Assembly: GCA_963714425.1 (NCBI GenBank)
Contig: CAVQOI010000004.1
Span: 1 to 64,000, forward strand
Direction: 5' to 3'
DNA length: 64,000 nt
DNA from: DATCYX01 sp963714425
GTDB taxonomy: Bacteria > Chloroflexota > Anaerolineae > Anaerolineales > UBA4823
Shown: piece by piece, positions 1 to 9,821 of the stretch
Position numbering within the stretch: position 1 is the stretch's first letter
Layout: every line of letters starts with the position of its first letter
Program-made: the position numbers and the translations under genes
Notes under the pieces: model-generated
Databases searched by the model: none
The model's input: only the letters and a program-made list of their open reading frames with translations
What the model was told of the DNA's origin: nothing

Positions 1-148
1 AGGCGTTGACCAGGTTGGAAGATGTGCATTTGGCCCAGGCAATTAACTATCTGGAAGCGTATAAAATGCCGGTCGGGCTGCTACCTACAACTTCGGCGCT
101 AGAAGCCTTGAATTCAAGCGGGTGCACAATAAGAAGGTTGAACCATGA
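1..148 (+). pseudogene. GxxExxY family protein, C-terminal remnant, frameshifted
   Basis: The window opens inside a reading frame that encodes the end of a GxxExxY protein. The segment VHLAQAINYLEAYKMPVGLL is read in one frame, starting at position 3. After about position 85 the expected ending (NFGARSLEFKRVHNKK) continues in another frame and stops at 146-148. One small indel between GLL and NFG explains this. The family is small, of unknown biochemical role, and is common in accessory regions. The N-terminal part lies outside the window. Whether the shift is a real mutation or a sequence error cannot be told here. Confidence 0.6.
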
Positions 149-241
149 TTAGACGGATGCCACAATGACAAGACAGGTATATTCCTGGTCATCCGATCAT
201 CCTATAAATCGTGGTTCAGACAATGTTCGAGGACGGTCGCC

Positions 242-3200
242 ATGAGCATCGGTCAACCCGAATACTACACCCAGAAACGGATCATCGAACTTTTCCGTGA
301 CGAGATGAAATACCGCTACCTGGGCGACTGGACCGACCGCTCGAGCAACAGCAACCTCGAAGAAGGTTTGCTCACGGATCATCTGCGCAAGGCGGGTTAT
401 ACCCCGGAACAGATCAACGCGGCCCTTTCCATCCTGCGGGGCGAGGCCGATAACCACAGCCGCGGATTTGTACGGCAACAACTAGGCGGTTTACAACCTG
501 CTACGCTACGGCGTGTCGGTCCAGACGAGGGCGGGCAAGGTGACCGAGACCGTGCATCTGATCGACTGGCAGCAGCCGGAAAAGAACGATTTCGCCATCG
601 CCGAAGAAGTCACCCTGCACGGGGACCACGAGCGCCGGCCCGATATCGTTCTCTACGTCAACGGTATCGCGGTGGGTGTGCTGGAGTTGAAACGCAGCTC
701 GGTCTCGATCGGCGACGGCATCCGCCAGAACATCTCCAACCAGCGGCCGGAGTTCAACGAATGGTTTTTCAGCACGGTGCAGTTCGTCTTCGCGGGCAAC
801 GATTCCGAAGGGCTGCGCTACGGCACGATTGGCACACCAGGAGAAGTATTTCCTGACCTGGAAAGAGGACGAGCAGGACGATACCCGCTTGAAGCTGGAT
901 AAATACCTGCTGAAGATGTGCGATAAAGAGCGTCTGCTCGAATTGATGCACGATTTCGTGCTGTTCGACGGGGGCATCAAAAAGTTGCCGCGCGCCCACC
1001 AGTATTTCGCCATCAAAGCCGCGCAGGAGCATGTACGCCAGCGCAGAGGGCGGCATCATCTGGCACACGCAGGGCAGCGGCAAGAGCATCGTCATGGTCC
1101 TGTCTGGCCAAGCTGGATCCTGGAGAACAACCCTCACGCCCGGGTGGCGATCATCACCGATCGCGACGAGCTGGACAAACAGATCGAGCGGGTCTTTACC
1201 GATTCAGGCGAGAGCATCTACCGCACCAGCAGCGGTAGCGACCTGATGCGCCAGCTTGGACAGGCCACGCCGCGCCTGTTGTGTTCGCTGGTCCACAAGT
1301 TCGGCAGGCAGAGATGTCGACGACTTCGAGGCGTTTATTCGAGATCTGGAGGCCCAGCCCAGCCCGACGGTCGGGGAGGTGTTCGTCTTTGTGGATGAAT
1401 GCCACCGCACCCAGAGCGGCAAGCTGCACCGGGCGATGAAGGCCTTCATGCCCAACGCCGTCTTCATCGGTTTTACCGGCACGCCGCTGTTGTAGAAGGA
1501 CCGGCAGACCAGCCTGGAAGTGTTCGGCGGCTACATCCATACCTACAAATTCAGCGAGGGCGTGGAAGATGGGGTCATCCTCGATCTGGTGTACGAAGCG
1601 CGTGATATCGACCAGCGCCTGACCTCCGCAGGAGCGGGTGGATGCCTGGTTTGAGGCCAAGACCAAGGGGCTGAACGACTGGCAGAAGGATGAGCTGAAG
1701 AAGCAATGGGGCACGATGCAGAAAGTGCTCAGCTCGCGGTCACGCATGGACCGGGTGGTGAGCGATATCATCTTCGATTTCAGCGTCAAGCCGCGCCTTT
1801 CCAAGCGAACGGGGCAACGCCATGCTGGTGGCATCCAGCATCTACGAGGCCTGCAAATATTTCGGCCTGTTCCAAAAAACCCCATTCGGGCAGCTGCGCG
1901 GTGGTGACCTCCTACAACCCGCAAGCCGGGGACATCACCCTGGAGGATACCGGGGCGAACACCGAGACTGACAAGGAATTCATCTACAACACCTACACCG
2001 AACTGCTCAAGGATGTGGACCCCGATCCGGGCAAGAGCAAGACTGAAACTTATGAGGATGATGTCAAACAGCAGTTCGTCAAAGAACCAGCCCATATGCG
2101 GCTGCTGATCGTGGTCGACAAGCTGCTCACCGGCTTTGACGCCCCGCCCTGCACCTATCTGTATATCGATAAATCCATGCAGGATCACGGTCTGTTCCAG
2201 GCCATCTGCCGCACCAACCGACTGGATGGCGAGGACAAGGACTTTGGATACATCGTGGATTACAAGGACCTGTTCAAGAAGGTGGAGAATGCCATCGCGG
2301 TGTACACTTCGGAACTGGATCACAGCGCGCCGGGGGTCGATCCCGAGGTGATGGTCCAGGATCGGCTGAAGAACGGCCGGGAACGGCTGGAGGATGCTCT
2401 GGAAGTGCTGGCTTTGCTGTGCGAGCCGGTTGAGCCGCCCAGGGGAGAACTGGAATACATCCACTACTTCTGCGGTAATACCGAGATCCCCACCGATTTG
2501 GAGGAACGGGAACCGCAGCGCGCCGCGCTCTACAAAGCAACCGCCTCGTTGGTGCGGGCTTATGCCAACATCGCCGACGAATTGGAGGCAGCCGGATACA
2601 GCCCGGCCGATATCACCCGCCTCAAGAAGGAATCGACGATTATTTGAAGCTGCGGGAGATGATCCGTCAGGCCAGCGGCGAAAGCCTCGACCTGAAAGCC
2701 TACGAAGCCGATATGCGGCACCTGATCGATACCTACATCCAGGCCGACGAACCGAAGAAAGGTCTCGGCATTTGAAGACATCCCATTGATGGACCTGATC
2801 GTGAAGACCGGGATCGCCGCCGCCATCGCCGAGCGCCTGAGCGACATGAAGGACAACGACTACGCCGTCGCCGAGACGATTGAGAATAACGTGCGCAGCA
2901 AGATCATCCGGGATCAGCTCAACGACCCGGCTTACTACGCGAGGATGTCTGCCCTGCTGGACGAGATCATCGCGCGCCGTAAATCCCGGGCCATCGAGTA
3001 TGAGGAATACCTGCATAAGTATCGCTGAGCTGGTCGAGGCAGGTTCAGGAAGGGCAAGCCGATGATACCCCTGAGCCACTCGAACTCCGGCTCTGCGGGC
3101 AAAACGCACCTCAAGCAGGACGGCAATCCAGTCGCCAATTGCGGAACGGCAAATTGGCGCCTGAAGATGGTGAGACTGGAATTGAGATCGATCAAAGCGG

Positions 3201-3334
3201 TGGTGCGGCCCGATGACTGGCGCGGCGTCCAGCCACGTGAGCGGGTGATCAAGCAGGCGTTGTTCGACATCTTGAAAGACAAGGATGAGGTCGAGCGCAT
3301 CTTCCGGATCATCAAGGCCCAGAAGGAATATTGA
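242..3334 (+). pseudogene. hsdR: Type I restriction enzyme R subunit (HsdR), broken by many frameshifts
   Basis: Joining frames gives an almost full-length HsdR, the nuclease and DNA-translocase subunit of a type I restriction system. In order it shows the N-terminal nuclease domain (PDIVLY, then ELK near 640-700), Walker A TQGSGKS near 1075, a helicase motif II DECHR near 1395, FTGTPLL near 1475-1492, the second RecA domain (LLTGFDAPPC near 2130, QAICRTNR near 2200) and the C-terminal tail DDWRG...IIKAQKEY ending at 3334. The frame changes near 470, 843, 1045, 1108, 1300, 1628, 1803, 1885, 2630, 2762, 3030-3060 and 3200, with in-frame stops near 483 and 1493. Sequence between lesions is well conserved, so inactivation is recent or the lesions are errors. 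No hsdM or hsdS is in the window; they could lie to the left. As written it cannot make an active enzyme. Confidence 0.85.
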
Positions 3335-4047
3335 TGGATCACCCAGATCGAGCTAGGCGATATCACCGTGGATGTCGTGCTCAAGGACATCAAGAACATC
3401 CACCTGAGCGTTTACCCGCCCAACGGCAGGGTGCGGATATCGGCCCCGCGCATGGATATTGACACCATCCGCGTCTTCGCCATTTCCAAGCTGGGCTGGA
3501 TCAAACAGCAACAGCACCAGTTCCAGGAACAGGAACGTGAGACCCACGCGAATATCTGGACCGTGAAAGCCATTACGTTTGGGGAAAACGCTACTTGCTC
3601 GAAGTGATCGAACTCGATGCGGTCCCAAGCGTCCAACTAAAGCACAGCCAAATTCTCCTGCGAGTGCGTCCTGGGACCAGTGAAGAGAAAAAGCAGGCGA
3701 TCGTAGATCATTGGTACCGGCAGCAACTCAAGCAAGCCATCCCGCCGCTGATCGCCAGGTGGGAGCCGCTGATGGGTGTGAATGTGGAGCGCTTCTTTGT
3801 ACGACGTATGAAAACCAGGTGGGGGAGCTGCAATCCCAGGGCTGGCAGTATTCGCCTCAACACCGAACTTGCCAAGAAACCAGGCGAGTGTCTCGAATAC
3901 GTCGTCGTGCACGAAATGGCACACCTATTAGAACCGACGCACAATGCCCGCTTTGTGGCGCTGATGGATCGCTTCATGCCGCATTGGAAGCAGATGCGGG
4001 AGGAACTCAACCGGTGGCCATTGAGGCATGTGACGTGGGAGTATTGA
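3334..4047 (+). pseudogene. YgjP-like (DUF45) zinc metallopeptidase, frameshifted
   Basis: This is a SprT/YgjP-type metal-dependent protein of the kind often found directly behind hsdR. The N-terminal half reads ISKLGWIKQQQHQFQEQE near 3480-3535. The frame then shifts near 3545, and the expected REYLDRESHYVWGKRYLLEV follows in the second frame. The C-terminal half is intact and carries the zinc motif HEMAHLLEPTH (HExxH plus a third His) near 3910-3945 and the family signature WGSCNP near 3820. The ATG at 3334 overlaps the hsdR stop, which suggests translational coupling, but it is out of frame with the body, so a second lesion lies close to the start. The context says it belonged to the same restriction operon; its role there is not known. 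Confidence 0.8.
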
Positions 4048-4135
4048 TCTCTAGTCATTCAGGTACGTGGCCCGACTGAAATAGTAAACATCAAAGATGA
4101 TCTCTCCTCCGGGGCAATGATATTAGGATATCGGC

Positions 4136-4882
4136 ATGCAGACAATCCGAGAGGTTGCAAAGCACAGATGGAAACTCGTTGGATCATATATCGGCTGGGA
4201 TGATCGGATCGCGGTGGGGCTAGTCTTCCTGGGCGCAATCGGGTACTTTGAAGGTCCGATCCCGTTTATTGCCCATTGGACTGACTTCTACATGGATATT
4301 CGCTCCGATCTGATCAGCATAGGGATCGTTGTATTTATTATCGATAACGTCGACAAGATGTATCGAAGGCGAGCAGAAAAAGAGCGGTTGATACTGCAAA
4401 TGGGAAGCCCTGACCACGGCTTTGCAATTGAGGCAGTAAGACAATTGAGCGTCAGAGGATGGCTGTTTGACAGGTCACTAGATCGGGCCCACTTGGTAAG
4501 AGCTAACCTAAAGGGGGCTAACCTGCAGGAGGCTTGGCTATGGAAAATTGACTTGCAGTCAGCGAACCTGGAGGGGGCTCGCCTGGGGAGAGCCAACCTG
4601 CAGGAGGCTTTTCTGTGGAATGCTTACCTAAAGGGGGCTAACCTGGAGAGGGCTAACTTAGAGAGGGCTAACTTAGAGGGAGCTAAACTGCAAGAGGCTA
4701 GCCTGCAAGGGGCTCTCCTACGGGGAGCAATAATCACAAAAGAGCAACTTGGTTATGCAAGATCGCTCAAAGATGCAACAATGCCCGATGGTAAAGTCTA
4801 TGATCCCGTCATCCACACTGAAGTCGCCAGGCTGCGAAAAGAAGCAGGATTGGATCAAGAATCAGAAACGGAGAAAACTTGA
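4136..4882 (+). CDS. Membrane-anchored pentapeptide-repeat protein
   Basis: The 248-residue protein has two hydrophobic segments in its N-terminal third (about residues 26-46 and 60-75), then a basic linker. Residues ~115-200 are a run of about 16 pentapeptides of the A(N/D/x)Lxx type (for example ANLKG, ANLQE, ANLER), which should fold as a right-handed square beta-helix. The tail (GKVYDPVIHTEVARLRKEAG) is charged. The DNA of the repeat contains near-exact 15-base tandem units near 4640-4685. This is one of the few intact genes in the accessory region. No enzymatic role is known for the repeat; in related proteins it serves as a protein-binding or scaffold surface. A defence or stress role is possible only by neighbourhood. 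Confidence 0.8.
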   Translation: MQTIREVAKHRWKLVGSYIGWDDRIAVGLVFLGAIGYFEGPIPFIAHWTDFYMDIRSDLISIGIVVFIIDNVDKMYRRRAEKERLILQMGSPDHGFAIEAVRQLSVRGWLFDRSLDRAHLVRANLKGANLQEAWLWKIDLQSANLEGARLGRANLQEAFLWNAYLKGANLERANLERANLEGAKLQEASLQGALLRGAIITKEQLGYARSLKDATMPDGKVYDPVIHTEVARLRKEAGLDQESETEKT

Positions 4883-4907
4883 AGATTAGGGCATGCTGCC
4901 GTCTCTT

Positions 4908-4936
4908 AATATCCTTCCATGTCATGGAAGGATATT
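4908..4936. repeat. Near-perfect 29-base palindrome
   Basis: Two 14-base arms (4908-4921 and 4923-4936) are exact reverse complements around a single central T. The palindrome lies 25 bases after the pentapeptide gene stop. There is no T run after either arm, so an ordinary intrinsic terminator is not clear. It could be a terminator stem, a protein-binding site or an element end. Confidence 0.6.
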
Positions 4937-5065
4937 GCAGTGAATGAACTGTAGGTAAAACATACATGGGCAACTTATTCACTAACAAATTGAGCATTGC
5001 CTTCTTGCCCTCTTGAGCTTGAAAAATATCATTGTGGAAACGCAAACGAAATCCCAACGAAAAGC

Positions 5066-5904
5066 CTCTACAATAGCTCCCTGACGCGAGTTTACCCACT
5101 CTTCGGTCGACTGATTGCACAAGATCCATCCGGAAATTCCTGGCTTCCCAATATAGTGCGAACTCGCTGTCAAAGCTACCTCCAAACATTCCTGCTTCCC
5201 CAACAAATTGGCTCGCTCCTGCCCGAGGTGATCGCAAAACGCACCATCAGTGGCAACGCATTGAAGTATCATGGGGTCGAAGCCATTGACCTGCCACGCT
5301 GTTTCGAGAAGGCCATCCCCCTCCTACCGCTTCTTGCGCTGGCTCATCGAGCATCCCGAGCGTCTGATCTGGCCTGAATACGGCAGAACTCGTTTCAGTG
5401 ACGGGTGCAGCCGAACGCGAAGACCTGCTTGGCTGGCATGGGACCCAGAGACAGAAGGCTGCACAACGTGAAGCGCTCTTTGCCTTAGAACAGAAAGGAG
5501 CGGAGCGTTCCCATCGAAAGTGGTGGTCGTTTGAGGGCACTACCAGTGTCGATTGCTTCCTTGAAACAGAAAACCTAATCTTGCTGATAGAAGGCAAGCG
5601 CACGGAGCCGCTTTCGGCTTCAATAAAATGGTATCCGGTCGCAACCAGATAGTGCGAAACCTGGAAGTGGCTCAGGAGTTGGCGAGGGGGAAACACTTCT
5701 TGTTCTGGTGATTGCTGAACATGACATTGGAACACTAATACAGGAGGTGATCAATATCAGCCTGCCCCACTTCTAAATCAGGAAAGGCAGATATTGATGC
5801 GGCATTATCTGGGTTGTCTCACCTGGCAGAAGGTTTGCAACGCTGTTGGTATCCCTTATGATAGCCTGCCGGATACCGTTCCTGATTGGATCGCCAGTCT
5901 CTAA
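5066..5904 (+). pseudogene. Conserved hypothetical with PD-(D/E)xK-like motif, frameshifted
   Basis: Frames must be joined at about 5320, 5400, 5640, 5695 and 5775 to give one protein. It begins near SLTRVYPLFGRLIAQDP and continues through FLRWLIEHPERL, HRKWWSFEGTTSVDCF, RNQIVRNLEVAQELA and LVLVIAEHDIG, ending in PYDSLPDTVPDWIASL at 5904. A D-x12-EGK pattern (VDCF ... IEGK, about 5550-5600) resembles the metal-binding core of PD-(D/E)xK nucleases. I recall the family as an uncharacterised bacterial one; the nuclease assignment is an inference from the motif alone. No clear start codon is visible; an ACG stands where an ATG might be expected before SLYNSSLTR. Confidence 0.55.
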
Positions 5905-5970
5905 CAACAAATCATAGGGAGAGATCAATCTTATCCAGCAGCTTGCAAATGATCGCGCCGTTCAAAAAGT

Positions 5971-6698
5971 ATGAAACCTACAAAAGATCAACTTCCAGAA
6001 CCAAGAAGTAAGATGAAACAATTCATTATCGTAAATTGTAAAGAGCAAGTTTTGATTACGCTATTATATGAGCTATTCATATATCCATCTCGTTTGTGGG
6101 CTCATCATGAAATCGAGGTTGGACGATCAGATGAGGAAAACACGATCATAGAATACGATCTTGGTTGGATTATCCGAGTTCGAGGGGAGCCTGACGAGAT
6201 TGGGCGTTTACAAATTAATTATTATGATATAGGTGCACTTATTAGCTATTGGCCTGAAAAAGAAGATGGGGGGCGTGTCGTGGACGAATTTATGGGGGAG
6301 CTCCTTGAACGACTGGAATTAGATGGATATCCCGTTGTGCCTCGCAATGAAGATCCAATTGAAGTCCAGATTAGAGAATTGCGGATTAAACACCAAAAAA
6401 GTTTTTCTCCGTTGGTTGAAGACGATGGAGTTTCTCACCGTCGTGGAAAGAGAGAAAACTCGTGTGAAGAATTATTACCAAAAGAAAATGCAACGAGGAG
6501 AGATGGAAGCTGATTTATCGTATAGTGCAGAAGACAAAGCGAGAATACCTGGAAGAATATAAAGATGGTGCCAGCAAGCAAAGTAGTGGAAAACTAGCGG
6601 ACTTTCAAGTTGCTATTGCGGATAAATTAAATATTTTTATTGGCGAGAGAACGTTGAGAAAAATCATAAAAGCTGGGGACAAAGGTTGTCTTAGATAA
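5971..6698 (+). pseudogene. Hypothetical protein, probably frameshifted twice
   Basis: The open frame from 5971 (MKPTKDQLPEPRSKMKQF) runs well to about 6395. Then the more protein-like reading moves to another frame (VFLRWLKTMEFLTVVEREK) and, near 6540, to a third (EYLEEYKDGASKQSSGKLAD ... GERTLRKIIKAGDKGCLR, stop 6696-6698). The joined product would be about 240 residues with a central acidic region and a basic, helical C-terminus. I do not recognise a named domain. The DNA here is clearly more AT-rich than the core genes to the right, a sign of foreign origin. Confidence 0.4.
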
Positions 6699-6808
6699 AA
6701 TTGGCAAATGCGGTAATTGCCGCTTTCCATTCCATCAATTTGCTAAACTGATGTCGATCGTTTGCACATTCGACATCAGTTTTCGTTTATATGTGGAAGT
6801 GGTGGATT

Positions 6809-6991
6809 ATGGAAAAGACAGAACGATTTGGCTTTTGGCTCACGACCAACGAAAAGTTCGTCATCGCTCGATTGGCTGAACTCGAAGGTGGGCTATCACA
6901 GGCTGCGCTCGTCCGTCGACTGATACGTAGAGCAGCAATGGAAAAGGGTATCAATCTCCATGATTTGTTAGTGGGGGAATTGAGCGTCTGA
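6809..6991 (+). CDS. Small ribbon-helix-helix-like protein
   Basis: A 60-residue basic protein. The ATG at 6809 is preferred over 6791 because the family-like sequence starts there (MEKTERFGFWLTTNEKFVIA). The pattern of a short strand, then helix (ARLAELEGGLSQAALVRRL), then helix (RAAMEKGI) fits the ribbon-helix-helix fold of CopG/Arc-type DNA-binding proteins, which act as dimers. It lies just before the RepA-like ATPase and could control copy number or element functions. The fold call is by pattern only. Confidence 0.5.
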   Translation: MEKTERFGFWLTTNEKFVIARLAELEGGLSQAALVRRLIRRAAMEKGINLHDLLVGELSV

Positions 6992-7104
6992 AATCGAGAA
7001 ACTGCCTAGGACAAAGGAGAACCATCATGAAAATAAAACCAATCCCACCGAGGGCAAGTCGGTGGGAATAGTCGGAAACAGCTTCAGGAAGAAGGGAGTT
7101 TCCT

Positions 7105-8057
7105 ATGAGTGATTATACCCCTATAGAAGAAGACAATTCAATCCATACTTCTATCAGCCGATGATCTGTTACTACGTGAATGGCCAGAGCCTGTTTGGGC
7201 TGTTCCGGGCATCCTGCCTGTTGGGCTCACTGTGCTGGCCGGCCCACCAAAGGTGGGCAAATCTTGGCTGGCACTTCAGTGTGCACAAGCGGTGGCCGCA
7301 GGAGGGATGGCGCTAAATGTTCGAGTTGAGCAAGGGCATGTGCTCTACCTCGCGCTTGAGGATCCCCCTCGTCGCTTGCAGGAGCGGATGAAAAAACAGG
7401 ATTGGCCTATCGGGCTTCAAGCGGATTTCATCACTATCGGTGATTTTCGGACTTCGATAGGCGATCTCAGTAAAGGTGGTAGCAAAAAATTGGCTCATAT
7501 TATTGGGCTTAGAAAATACCGATACGTAGCTATTGATACCTTCAGCCGGGCATTCTCTGGAGATCAGAATGACGTAGCTATGATGACTAGTGTACTCGAC
7601 TCCCATCCAGGAGATGTCCCATGAGAATAATTGTGCAATTACGCTGGTTGATCATCACCGCAAACATTCGAGTGACAGTCAAGATCCGATTGCAGATATT
7701 TTAGGTAGCACAGCAAAAGGTGCGATAGCGGACACTGTTGTAGGCCTTTATCAAGAGCGGGGCAAATCAGGTCCGCGTTTGACCGTTACAGGGCGAGAGG
7801 TTGAATATAAATCCTTCGACCTATATATGGATTGGATAACCGGAGTTTGGCAGGTAAATAAAGGGAAGGGAGACCCTCCTCCTAAGCAAAAAGAGGTATT
7901 GGAGGCCTTAGGGAATCTGGGGGTGGCGTCACCACAAGAACTCGCTGATAAGTTAGACCGAAATCGGGGGTCTGTATACAAGGATTTGGTTGAACTTGAG
8001 AAGAGAGGTCATGTGGTAAAAATTGACGATGACAGTTGGAATATAACAGGAAGTTAG
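7105..8057 (+). pseudogene. RepA-like AAA/RecA-fold ATPase with winged-helix tail, frameshifted
   Basis: The likely start at 7105 reads MSDYTPIEEDNS, then the frame changes near 7142 into LLSADDLLLREWPEPVWAVP. This is the entry of an AAA_25/RepA-type ATPase with Walker A GPPKVGKSW near 7240. Walker B-like residues are YVAIDTFSRAF near 7525. A second shift near 7600 joins VLDS to the segment MSHENNCAITLVDHHRK, an ATPase sensor region. The C-terminal 65 residues (QKEVLEALGNLGVASPQELA onwards) look like a winged helix. Such proteins occur in plasmids and integrative elements as replication helicases. With the neighbouring excisionase and integrase this suggests an element replication module. Two indels make it non-functional as written. 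Confidence 0.7.
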
Positions 8058-8155
8058 GCAACATGGCAACGAAGGCAACGGTTCCAATTATCCAGATCCG
8101 TTGCATCCGTTGCCCCGTTGCCAAAGTTCGAGATTGAAAGAAGGGAAGGTTTATC

Positions 8156-8404
8156 ATGGATAACGCAAATCTCTCTAATAATGGGTCGGTTGCTATTGAT
8201 CGGATATTAAGGCCTGAGGAGGTCGCTAGATTGCTGAATGAGCGACTATTGAAGGCCGATGAAGTTGCCGAGTTGCTCAATGTCAGCCGCTCCTATGCCT
8301 ATTCCCTGATGCAAACCGGTCAGATCCCAACAGTGAAGTTGGGCAGGGCATGTAGGGTTCCGGCCTCAAGACTTGACAGATTTTATCGAAAGCAGCCTGC
8401 ATAG
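8156..8404 (+). CDS. Excisionase-like helix-turn-helix protein
   Basis: An 82-residue protein with the helix-turn-helix of the excisionase/MerR-like family: ADEVAELLNVSRSYAYSLMQ, then the wing GQIPTVKLGRACRVP and RLDRFY. An AAGGGAAGG stretch before the ATG can serve as ribosome site. Upstream of the normal helix pair is a partial copy of the first helix (RPEEVARLLNERL before KADEVAELLN), an internal duplication of about 15 residues. Its position 190 bases before the integrase fits a recombination directionality factor. It is intact although both neighbours are broken. Confidence 0.75.
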   Translation: MDNANLSNNGSVAIDRILRPEEVARLLNERLLKADEVAELLNVSRSYAYSLMQTGQIPTVKLGRACRVPASRLDRFYRKQPA

Positions 8405-8595
8405 CGGTGTGAGTATCCCATAACTCTCTCCACTGCTGGAGTTTATTATAATTCGCCTCTTTTTACACTGTCCAGGGTCTACATGGTTTCCATTGAGTGC
8501 TAAAATAGATGGAGATAGTTGTTGCACCTTAATGATCGAATGGACAGGGTATGCAGGCGCCTTCCTTGACACCTTTCCCTTAAAGGAGTAGAGGA

Positions 8596-9791
8596 ATGGC
8601 GAATAAACGAGGCAACAACGAGGGAACCATCCATAAGCTGCCGAATGGCAGATGGCGCGCTCAGGTTACCCTGAATAGCCACCGCATAAGCCATGTTTTT
8701 AAGACCCGGGGAGAGTGCCAGGAGTGGATCAGAAAAACCCGCGGCCAGATTGACGATGGTATGAGCTACACCAGCACGCAGCTGCTCTAGGGGAGTACAT
8801 GCTAGGCTGGCTCTCAAGCATCAAAGCCGCAAAACGTCCGTCCACCTGGGTTCAATACAATCAGGTCACTCGTAGCTATATCTTGCCAAGCCTTGGACAC
8901 CTGAAGGTCAAGGATTTACGACCTGAGCACATCCAGGGCATGTATACAAGACTGCTGGAGCAGGGGCTTGGAGTGTATACCGTTCTGAAGATTCATACCG
9001 TGCTGCATAGCGCTTTGCAGCAAGCCGTTAAGACAGGCATAATCGGACGCAATCCAGCCGCACCTCACCCATCCACCAAAAGAACCTGCAACCGAGATGG
9101 CAATCCTCAACGAAGACCAGGTGAGCACGTTCCTCATCGCTTGCAAAGGGCATCGGTGGGAGGCGCTCTACCATTTGGCTCTAGTGAGCGGTATGAGACA
9201 AAGGGAACTGCTCGGGTTGAGATGGAGCGATCTGGCCTGGATGAGGCAAACCATCAAGGTCGAGCGGCAACTCGCCAAACCAGATGGAGAGGGAGTCATG
9301 TTTTCTGCCCCCAAAACCAGGTTTGGCAAGCGGACTATCGCCTTGGGCGGAAGAACTATCGACTTGCTGCGCTCTCACGATGAACGCCAGCAAGCTGAAA
9401 GAGTGGCAGCTAGCGATAAATGGAATGAGCACGATCTGATCTTCACCAATAGCCTGGGTAGGCCAATCGATCCTCGCAACCTGCTCAGGGATTTCAAGAA
9501 GCTGCTTCAGACTGCTGGTCTACCAAACATCCGCTTTCATGATCTGCGTCACACAGCAGCATCCTTGATGTTGAACAATGGTATTCCAGTGATCGTTGTA
9601 TCCAGACGGTTGGGCCCTCCAAGGCATCGATCACGTTGGATGTGTATGGACACCTGATCCCAAGCATGCAAGTCGAAGCCGCAGAGATAATTGACGAGCT
9701 GGTAACCCCGATCCCGTTGCACCCAATTGCACACGATATTTCCCCTGAACCAATCCCAAGATCTCGCACCCCCACATCTAGCCATAACTAA
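8596..9791 (+). pseudogene. int: Tyrosine-type site-specific integrase, frameshifted
   Basis: Joining frames at about 8788, 9070 and 9612 gives a complete phage-type integrase. An N-terminal arm-binding domain begins MANKRGNNEGTIHKLPNGRW, a SAM-like core-binding domain follows (STWVQYNQVTRSYILPSLGH), then the catalytic domain. Visible catalytic residues are Arg in SGMRQRELLGLRW (near 9190), HDLRH (near 9540) and the Tyr of LDVYGHL (near 9640). The last shift sits exactly where GHSKA should be; adding one A at 9612 restores it. The gene ends about 30 bases from the 3' end of tRNA-Val, the usual position of an integrase whose attachment site is that tRNA. A ribosome site (AAAGGAG) precedes the ATG at 8596. 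Confidence 0.85.
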
Positions 9792-9795
9792 GCAA

Positions 9796-9815
9796 TACCC
9801 CCACGGGTGGGGGTA
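9796..9815. repeat. GC-rich hairpin between integrase and tRNA-Val
   Basis: Exact 9-base arms (9796-9804 and 9807-9815) flank a two-base centre. It sits just past the 3' end of the minus-strand tRNA and 4 bases after the integrase stop. It may end either transcript, but neither side has a real T run. Confidence 0.45.
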
Positions 9816-9821
9816 AAATGG

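Noticed and set aside
1196..3109. Long minus-strand open frame of 637 codons opposite hsdR
   Set aside because: It is the mirror of the hsdR coding sequence, has no recognisable domain and no ribosome site; hsdR motifs on the plus strand explain the region.
4640..4690. 15-base tandem repeats
   Set aside because: They encode pentapeptide repeats in frame and need no separate explanation.
9348..9356. Second copy of the tRNA-Val 3' end as attachment site
   Set aside because: Only seven bases (GGGCGGA) match, inside the integrase gene; too short to be an att site.
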